Shown here piece after piece: positions 56,247-64,000 of a stretch of 64,000 nucleotides of DNA. The position numbers and the translations under genes were made by a program. The stretch's first letter is position 1; every line of letters starts with the position of its first letter. The notes below the pieces were generated by a model. That model saw only the letters and a program-made list of their open reading frames with translations. It was not told where the DNA came from and made no database searches. The DNA is taken from NCBI GenBank assembly GCA_930367215.1, contig OV884056.1:47864308-47928307 (forward strand), written 5' to 3'. Source of the DNA: Pollenia angustigena. Lineage: Eukaryota; Arthropoda; Insecta; Diptera; Polleniidae.

Positions 56247-56891
56247 AAATTTCAAACTAAACTATTGCCATATACCATGTTCTTGTAAAATGTTGTTTTT
56301 AAGAGATAGTCATATGCAAACAAATTACATTTGAATAAATGGCTTGATGGCAAACTTTGAGGGGCCGACGCCCCCCCTAAAACACAACTTATCGCTACGA
56401 AATTTTTTTGTATTTTTTTTACATAAAACTGAACCGATTTGGGGGGGGGGGGGGGGGGAGAATATAAGAAATCAAAAAAAAAAAGTTCTCCATACAACTA
56501 ACGGCCACGCTAATATACATACATACGTATGTATATTCTTAAAAAGCTAAGACATCTGTTAGGAAATTTCAAGTATATTGTACAAAAAAGTGAAGCTAAA
56601 CATTCTTTTAAAACAGATTAGCCAGTTTAATTTGGGGGGGGGGGGTTTATAGAACAAAATTTTTCTTACAATCGAGGAGAATTGTATGCTAAACTTTCTC
56701 TCTCAATTTTATGACTTTGTCAAATGTTCTTCAGTTCTAAGAGGATTATATCATCGAAATTTCTTTTTTTAGCACTCATCGATCGCGATCAGACGTACTT
56801 ATTTACTATTAATTGCTATCAGCATTGTTTACTAAAAACAAAAATTTACTGTTAAAAAACAATAAAAACATATTGTTTAAGTTACACTAAT

Positions 56892-58574
56892 TTGCTCTAT
56901 AGTGAAAAAAAAGAAAAACAAAAAGAACATAAAAACAAGAGTTTTAATGAATACATTAAAACGAAAAAAAAGTTGGGGAAGTGTCCCAAAAAAAAGCATA
57001 GTGACAGCGATAATCGATTCAACATTTTGCAAACTTTGGACAATGAAGATGACACCTGTAGTGAAGGTGAGCAGGATGAAATAAAAGAGTACAAAATTGT
57101 TATCCCACCAATTGTTGTTGATTTAACCCATGGTTTCGCTCAAGTACTTAAATTAATCGGAAAAGATTATGAATTTAAAAGAATGTCGGTCGCTACTAAG
57201 TAGAGGTCTGCAAGAATAAATAAAAACCAATTTCAACACACTCATTTGTTTTTTAACTACAATGTGTCGAGCACCCAATAATAAAGAAACAAATGAAATA
57301 ATAACCAAAGACAAAACGAATAAAAACTCATTCAATTCAGTCAACTCAAGTCAAATGAGTGAAATATTCATATAAGTTGAATGTAAAATTTCTGTACCTA
57401 CACATTACGTATGTATGTGTAAGCTTAACTCTTACAAATAAAAGAAGCCACAAGCTTACACACATATTATGTCAATGTATTCAAATAAATGTATGAACAT
57501 TCAATAATTCAAAAATTATTCGAATATTTTTTGTAAACTTGCTCTCTCTAACGGGTCATTCCACTGTTTTGTTATTTATGAATGGCTCTCAAATTCATTT
57601 ACAGTAAACAAGTATTTTATTCAATTCATTCTCTCTTATTTTTGTATATGGTTTACTCTTTTCTTATATTTTTGAATGTTTAATATTTGAGTAAATGTTG
57701 TGCACTTTGAATAAAGGCAAACAAGTGAATTATTCAAAGCAGACCTCAAGTACTAAGATTATTTCTAATTCCTTGTATAACTATGAACTCGCAATAAAAA
57801 AGCTAACGGCAGTTAATTTTAGTTTCTTCACACACGAAAGTAAAGATACGAAATTATTTAAATTATTTCTAAACGGTCTTCCGCAAATAGAAACAAAAGA
57901 AATTGAAAACGAACTTAAAACTGAATATAATGTCACTGTGAACAGTATAAAAGAGATAAAAACCGCTCGATCTTCTCGCGATGATGCTCTATATATGCTT
58001 GAATTTGATCGATCCCAAAAGTATTAAGCGGCTTTGCAGTATTGTGGTTTACTGGAGGAATCCTCTTAAGAGTAAAAAAGGTCCGACCCTATGTAATAAG
58101 TGTGCAATGTACGGCCATGGTTCCAAAAATTGTCATCGCAAAAATGTATGCATTGCGTGTGGAGATGATCACGATCTATCTGTCTGTCAAATTAGCAAGG
58201 TTCCAGAAGGCAAACCTGCCCCCTATAAATGTTTCAATTGCACAAAGAAAAATCTAAAACACACAAATTATAGAGCGGACGATCCCCGATGTCCTAGCCG
58301 TAGGGATTACCTTGCATTACGTGAAAATATTAACAGACATCGTACACCATCGCAAAACAATGCCTATAATGAAATTTTCAATGATCATCCTACCACTTCC
58401 ACCCAGTTGATACATACTCCAAATGAGAGAGCCGACAATAGTCCTACTTTTGCCGCAAGAAATTACGCTGAAGCTGTAAAAATGCCTGCCCGCCAAACCA
58501 ACTCAAGGAACGACTTATTTAATATAGACGAACTATTTAACATATTTTCACGAGCTGTGGCTGATCTCCAATAA
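56892..58574 (+). pseudogene. LINE ORF1 (gag) remnant
   Basis: N-terminal part 56892-57200 (Lys-rich, then IPPIVVDLTHGFAQ). The MITE interrupts the frame, and it resumes at 57758 with a PRE-C2HC-like region (FSFFTHESKDTKLFKLFLNGL). A frameshift near 58020 leads into zinc knuckles (CNKCAMYGHGSKNCHRKNVCIACGDDH) that end at 58574. The knuckle pattern and the preceding domain fit Jockey-clade gag proteins. The protein binds its own RNA in live relatives; here it is broken. Confidence 0.85.
57201..57749. mobile_element. hAT-type MITE inside the LINE
   Basis: The left end tagaggtctgc and the inverted right end gcagacctcaa pair with one mismatch. Flanks ctactaag (57193-57200) and gtactaag (57750-57757) make an 8-bp duplication with one mismatch. 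Taking out the insert and one duplicate restores the gag reading frame across the junction. Non-coding. Confidence 0.8.
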
Positions 58575-58619
58575 TGTACATCAAAAATGGAGCAACTCAA
58601 CGTAATAATGCAAATGCTT

Positions 58620-60890
58620 AAGTATGCAATTTAACCACAGAAACGCCAGCCTTCATGTAATGCCCTGGAATTGTCAAGGCATTACAAAATTCTCTCAATC
58701 TATTCAACTGCATTTATTTTTAAGGGAAAATAATATTGATATTTTATTACCTAATTAAACTTTTTTAAAACCAACCCATAACTTTAAGTTACCTGGTATC
58801 ACATATATAGAAAAGATAGGATTTCTCATGGTGGTGGCGTTGCTATAGCCATAAAATCAACTGTGGAACACAGTGAGGTATTATCACTGGGAACAAACAT
58901 TTTTGAAAATGTCTGCATTTCGCTAACCATTTCTGGTAGGAAAGTGATATTAGTATCGGCTTATTGCCCACATTAAACTGATGATTTTGTCTCTGATTTA
59001 AATTTATTAACTTCTTTTAATTGCGATTTCTTCATTCTTGGTGATTTTAATTCCCAGCATATTAGCTGGAATTGCGCTAAAAACAACAGAGCTGGAAAAC
59101 TCTTACTTGATCATCAAAATTTCTCAAATTATTATATTTACTTTCCTTCTAGTCCCACCCGATTTCCTCAAAATATTAATTACAGATATGCTTCTACTAT
59201 TGACCTTCTTTTCTCAAATTCGTCACTTTTATTCTCTGAGTTAGACACCCACTCGAATAAACTATATTCCGACCACCTACCCATTACCTTCCATATTAAT
59301 GAATTAATCAGGGAGAATCAAAAACTTTATCCAGACTATGCCAAAGCTAATTGGGTACAATTCAAAAGATCAGTAGATGACAAAATTAATACATCTTCGA
59401 TTCTAAATAGTCAATTAACTCGGTATAATGCTGATGAAGCAATACAGGAGTTTTCTGATATTATTAAGAACGTTTGCAACGAAACAATTCCAAACCAAGT
59501 TCACAAAATTCGAACGTATAAAATAAGTGAGCTATGTAAAAAGCTAATTTCTAACAGAAACATGTATAGAAGAAAGTTTCAGAGATGTACTGATGCCACA
59601 TGAAAATTAATTAACATTACAAGCATTAGTCAGAGAACTCAACAAACTTATTGACTATCACATTGGTAATTCTAGAAACGAGCAGTGGGAAAGATTTTTA
59701 GCCAAATTTTCAGTTGGTAGTAAAACCCATACCAAAGAGCGGTAAAGACTCGAAACTGACTGCAAGCTACAGACCAATTAGTTTACTGAATTCTCTGGAT
59801 AAAATTTTTGAGAAAGTTTTATTGAATAGACTTTGGTCCTTTGTCCATGAGGGCACTCTACTCCATAAAAGCCAATATGGATTTAGAGCACAACACTCAA
59901 CTTCCCACCAGTTAAAACGCGTAGTAAACATTATTAAAACTAACAAAAATATACGCTATTCTACTATAATACTTTTCCTAGACATATAAAAGGCCTTTGA
60001 CTCAATTTGGCACAATGGACTTATTTATAAACTTTTCAAACTAAATTGTCCGAGTTATCTTATAAGATTAATGTATAATTTCATTACTGATAGAAGCTTT
60101 TTTGTTGAAGTAAACATTTCCTTTCGGAGGTAAAAAGCATTCCTGCGGGAGTACCACAAGGTTCGGTGTTATCACCATTACTCTACAATATATACATCGC
60201 CGATTTTAAGATAAAGGCTGGTAATGAAGTTGCTTTTTATGCCGATGATAGTGCCCTCATCTCACATGGAAAGGTTTCAAATACCATTGTTAAACGTATG
60301 CAAAATGCTCTTTTTTTATCTGCTTCTAAATACTTTGCCGAATGGAAAATCAAGATAAACGAAGGAAAGTCGCAAGCTAACTTATTCCCTTTCAACAAAT
60401 CCCCGAAAAGGGTCCCTTCTTTGAAACTATATTTTCAGGGAACAGAAATTGTTTTTTCAAAGTCAATTAAATATCTGGGCATAATACAAGATGAAAAACT
60501 TACATTCAGGGAACACCTGGTAAATGTTTGCTCAAAAGCTATTCGATGTGGTCGAAGCTTATTTCCTCTTCTTAACAGAAAATCTTAATTCAGCATTAAA
60601 AACAAACTTCTCTTATACAAATTATGTATCCGACCCATTTTTACATATGGCTGTGTTGTTTGGAAAAATTGCGCAAAGACTCATAAGAAACGTAATCAAA
60701 TAATTCAAAATAAAAATTTTAAAATCATATACCACCTGCCGAGAAGGTTTTCTACTGCAGAATTACATAAATTATCAGGACAAAAGACAATAGACGAATT
60801 TAATAATGATATGGCCCTGTCATTTAATGATAAATGCAGGGGATCAAACTATGCCCATTTGAGAAGTTTACACAACATAGACTAATTATC
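58620..60890 (+). pseudogene. LINE ORF2 (endonuclease, reverse transcriptase) remnant
   Basis: Endonuclease motifs WNCQGI (about 58660), LGDFNSQHISW (about 59037) and SDHLPI (about 59275). RT motifs: PIPKSGKDSKLTASYRPISLL (about 59725), the FLDI...KAFDSIW region with an internal stop near 59987, AGVPQGSVLSPLLYNIYIAD (about 60145) and the catalytic FYADDSAL (about 60235). The C-terminal part reaches about 60885. Multiple stops and frameshifts; not functional. Confidence 0.9.
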
Positions 60891-61167
60891 TACATACATT
60901 CTTGTATGTAATAAAGTTAGTCCTTGTTCGCTTTAACTTCCCATTACTTAATTTGTGATATTATATATAGGTTTTTTCTCACTATCTTTTTCCTCTGTAA
61001 TTGATTATTTTTTAAGTTATCTTTACTATTTTAATATGTACTTATTTGCTGTAATATCTAATGATAGTAACTCAAAAATTGTAGAAATAAGAATGTAAAA
61101 TAATTCAATGATAGTCAATTTAGATAGTTAATAAATAAATAACAAATAATAATATCATCGAAATTTC

Positions 61168-61226
61168 CTCACAAGAGTGGATCTTTTAAAATCAAATTTC
61201 TCTTATAACCGTGAGCCTTTAAAAAG
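61168..61226 (+). repeat. Degenerate repeat array, left part
   Basis: Units such as aatttctcttataaccgtga, continued after the hAT insertion at 63001. The period is about 37 bp. Confidence 0.55.
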
Positions 61227-63000
61227 TAGTGCTGGGAAACTATCGATAGACTATCGATAGTCTTAAAATATCGAAAATATCGATAGGAAAAATATAAATA
61301 TCAATATTTTTATTCTTTAAAATACAGCTATGAAGACATCTAACAGCAGCTATACACACACAGTTTTTTGCCGCAAATTTGTACATGCTATTATTAATTC
61401 GCGCTGAATTACAGCAATGAATACAAACAATAAGAATGGCAAGTGATATGGATTGCTTAGCAGTGCTTTTTACTGCTAATTAAAGGCCTTTAAGTCGAAA
61501 TTTTTACATGTTTATATAGGGACTGAAATGTCAAATATTTTTGTAATGTTGTAAAAAATGCAAATCCAAATGTAATTGCAAGCATAGGACAAAACTATGA
61601 ACGACCATTAGAGGATTAGTCCGCTAGATTGATTACATTTTTGAGCTTAGAATTTAGCAAATTGTTTAAAGTTGCAATGGAATATCTTATAGTCCCTGTT
61701 ACTTCGGTTCCTTCAGAAAGGTACCTATCAATTTTTAAAAAACTGCCATCTAAAATAACGTGCGTATATACATACATTAGGGAAACAAGTTTTTACAATT
61801 TTGGAAAATATCATAATGGCCCTATCCATACCATGTAGTGCTTAAAAAAACAATAATAGCTGCATCTTTAGATTTTCGATATCGTTAAAAAAGGTTCCGC
61901 GTCAAATCCAATTAAGTTTGGGATCAGTACCCAGTAAAAACTTCGCCTTCAAAATAATGTGTTGAGTAATCAGAAAAACATAAGAGCGCACTACTTACAA
62001 TTCTACTGAAAGAACCAATGAATTTTACAAGTGATGTCCCAAAATGAACGCATTAAAAAGTAATTCATTATTTTTTATACCTGCATACATCCAGAAAAAA
62101 GTAGTTACGGAAGTTGTTATAGATGTTGTTATAGAAGAAAGCTACAAAATAATGAGTTTAAGAAGCTATTCATTTTGAAAAAGTAGGCGAAGTTTTTACT
62201 CGGTAATAATGCATTTACACCTACACTATAAACAGTTTATAAGTTGTTTATGGTGATAAACAATTCTTGCAACTCTAGCTTGCATACTTATTGCAAAATA
62301 TCGTAGCAAATTATATGCAATATGCGAATTTATATGTGGCCCTTGGTACAACATTTGGTTTTCAGTACATTGTTACAATAAAATTTTACTTCGAAGCCTT
62401 AAACAAATCATAATCGGGCTTTACTAATGCTCAGAAATGCTTTCTAAGACAATGGGTGAAAGATGAAACAAGAATTCCAAAAACCCAACGCAGCAACATT
62501 TGTGCGGAACGCGCCATGAAAGTCGTACAAGATATTTTCCCCCAATGCAAATCAACACGAACTCTTATTCTTAAGTTAATTTTACTTAACAAAGATAGTT
62601 TTTAGATTGTGATTTTTTTTAATCATATAGTTACATTAAGAAATGTAAATAGTTAAATAATTATACAATAAAAAATTTTGAAAAAATAAAAAATTTTGAA
62701 AAAATACAAAATTTTGAAAAAATAAAAAAAATCGTAAAGGGCTTTCAGAAATCGTCTTCGACGCGGAACGTTTTTGTTCCGAAATGACCTGAGGAAACAT
62801 TTTTCGGTTTCAGCACAACATCGGCTACAGCGTGGTAATAGGGCCTTATTTTGGTTGTACATACCCCTAATATACATACGTCTCACACATGTATAAAAAA
62901 ATAAAAACATTCAGTCGAGAGTAATATCATATATCGATAGTAAAATCTGAACTATCGATAAATATCGATAGTAGAAAATATCAATAGTATCCCAGCACTA
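61227..63000. mobile_element. Decayed hAT transposon with ATCGATAG subterminal repeats
   Basis: Perfect 11-bp ends TAGTGCTGGGA, flanked by ttaaaaag (61219-61226) and ttaaatag (63001-63008), an 8-bp duplication with one mismatch. Both ends hold several TATCGATA / CTATCGATAG words. It contains a fragment of hAT transposase (61629-61838). The rest is degenerate. Confidence 0.88.
61629..61838 (+). pseudogene. hAT transposase dimerisation-domain fragment
   Basis: About 69 codons with the hallmark AMEYLIVPVTSVPSERYLS of the C-terminal hAT dimerisation domain (usual form: VPATSVPSERVFS). No catalytic part and no start; a relic of the element's transposase. Confidence 0.8.
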
Positions 63001-63260
63001 TTAAATAGTAAATTTTTTTTAAATTATCATAGGTCTCTAAAAAGTATAGTTTCTCTAATATGCGTGGATCTTTGAATGGTAAAATTTCTTTTACAATTGT
63101 CTGTTTTTAAATTGAAAATTTCTCCCATAATCGTGGGTCTTTAGATAGCACAATTTCCCCCCATAATCATGGGTCTTCCAATATTAAAATGTTCCTTATA
63201 ATCTTAAGTCTTAAATTAGTAGAATTTCTCTCATAATCGCGAGTCTTTAAACCAGCGGTC
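63001..63260 (+). repeat. Degenerate tandem repeat array, period about 37 bp
   Basis: About six units of the form aaatttctc(t/c)cataatcg(c/t)g(a/g)gtcttta, for example near 63120, 63160 and 63225. A further unit appears at 63837-63868. Non-coding. Confidence 0.65.
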
Positions 63261-64000
63261 GCCACAAAGACAGACAGTTAAAAATATGTATGGAGTGGTG
63301 AGTGCATATTGTGTGCAATGAAACACCAATTCTGGAAAAGAGAGGAAAATAAATTAACTCGTTTGAGACATTAACTATGTGTTTTGTTTTTGCTTTTTAA
63401 CAAAAAAAGCGACGACGACCTGCTTGTTTGAAAGCTAGCAAACAACCACAGAGTACAGAGAGGCATCACGAGACAGAAAATATTGTATTTTTTTCTGTCT
63501 TTTTCTGCGAAAGCTGCCCTTTTTGCAGTTTTTGTTTTGATTCCGCAATTTGTGTTTATAGAAGCGGCCTGTTTTTACACAACGCCAATTCACTTCCAAA
63601 AGACGTTTTCTTTCTCTTTCTTCGAAAGCTGCCCTCGCAAATGATTAAGGCATTTTTCATACGTCACTTTTTTCATCTATGTATTATTTGTGATACAACT
63701 GAATGAAATTTTGGCTTTTTACAATTGATTCGTTAACCTTCGTGTTGTGTGTGTGAAATTCACGAAAGCAGCATATTTTCTCCTATGCACCCGTATATAG
63801 GATTTGCAAAAGTGCCCTTCACTGCTTTAAACTCCAAAACTTTTCTCATAATCGCGAGTCTTTAAACACTAAAACAGTGATGTCCAAAATGTAAACTGTG
63901 GTTGTATTGCTTTTTATTAGTACTAGTGAATAAAGAGACAAATATTCTTAATAAAAATACAAAAAATATGTAAGCATCTGCCGCATGTGCACTCGTCGCT
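63261..64000. other. No gene recognised
   Basis: AT-rich. An open frame at 63428-63706 has no domain and Phe/Cys-rich composition, so it is not called. Confidence 0.4.

Larger units (their letters stand above)
38511..56513. repeat. Foldback element that hosts the Polinton
   Basis: The left arm 38511 to about 38745 (ttagggtggccgtta..., a C-run, catcaagccatttattcaaa) is repeated inverted at about 56262-56513. An inner pair of arms (about 55899-56015 and 56130-56246) forms a second hairpin. Removing the Polinton (38880-55746) and one target copy would leave about 1.1 kb of element. Its TTAGGG-type ends resemble those of the elements at 1786-2613 and 31331-33252. Confidence 0.7.
56764..61151 (+). 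mobile_element. Dead Jockey-clade LINE retrotransposon
   Basis: A 4.4-kb insert flanked by a perfect 16-bp duplication atatcatcgaaatttc (56748-56763, 61152-61167). It ends in an ATAAATAA-type tail. It has a gag with CCHC knuckles, an AP-endonuclease and a reverse transcriptase in order, all broken by stops and frameshifts. The 5' end (cactcatcgatcgcgatcagacgt) resembles the internal initiator plus downstream promoter of Jockey elements. A hAT-type MITE (57201-57749) interrupts the gag. Confidence 0.9.

Noticed and set aside
63428..63706. 92-codon frame near the right end
   Set aside because: Phe/Cys-rich, no domain, no repeat partner; not supported.

Overview
The window looks like nuclear DNA of an insect, most likely a higher fly (Diptera). 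It is very AT-rich, has spliceosomal introns, contains a host protein full of Asn and Ser runs, and is packed with dipteran-style short inverted-repeat transposons. No rRNA, tRNA or CRISPR locus was found. The species cannot be named from the sequence alone.

Host gene (18978-27342, + strand). Three exons join with matching phases: 18978-19124, 19663-19898 and a large one at 24686-27342. They encode about 1,000 residues of a low-complexity, Asn/Ser-rich protein with a PxxP motif. The last exon ends at a strong AG|GTGAGT donor. At least one more exon therefore lies downstream, probably outside the window, and everything to the right may sit in a large intron or in the intergenic space beyond.

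Transposon-rich flank (1-38510). Apart from the host exons this is a layered graveyard of short inverted-repeat elements. It holds at least three hAT-like elements with 8-bp target duplications, two of them exact. Five elements share ends of the TATGGGCATTTCC type. There are several foldback elements, a tRNA-headed retroposon with a 14-bp target duplication, and a 1.4-kb tandem-plus-inverted unit with a 15-bp target duplication. Several are nested inside each other.

Polinton/Maverick (38880-55746, 16,867 bp). This is the centrepiece. It has 1,392-bp inverted repeats and a perfect 6-bp target duplication (GATTTA), and it sits inside an older foldback element. It carries protein-primed DNA polymerase B (one 91-bp intron), a chromodomain integrase, a packaging ATPase, an adenovirus-type protease, major and minor capsid proteins, a phospholipase A2-type virion protein, a fibre-like protein, a DUF8207-like protein, an RNase H-fold-like protein and several small unknown genes. 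It also carries a BIR-domain (IAP-like) protein with a C-terminal membrane anchor. The whole virion morphogenesis set is present, so it is a virus-like transposon. The near-identical inverted repeats point to recent insertion, but the major capsid gene has one in-frame UGA.

Two expression signals in the Polinton stand out. First, the protease frame has no AUG and is entered from the upstream PLA2 gene at a canonical -1 slippery heptamer, A_AAA_AAC, six bases before that gene's stop. Second, penton, a 55-aa basic protein and the major capsid protein are chained by TAATG and ATGA stop/start overlaps. Both suggest noncanonical translation of compact viral-type mRNAs.

Right flank (55753-64000). 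The remainder of the foldback element is followed by a dead Jockey-clade LINE (56764-61151, 16-bp target duplication) interrupted by a hAT-type MITE. Next comes a degenerate hAT element with TATCGATA-type subterminal repeats (61227-63000), inserted into an array of roughly 37-bp degenerate repeats.
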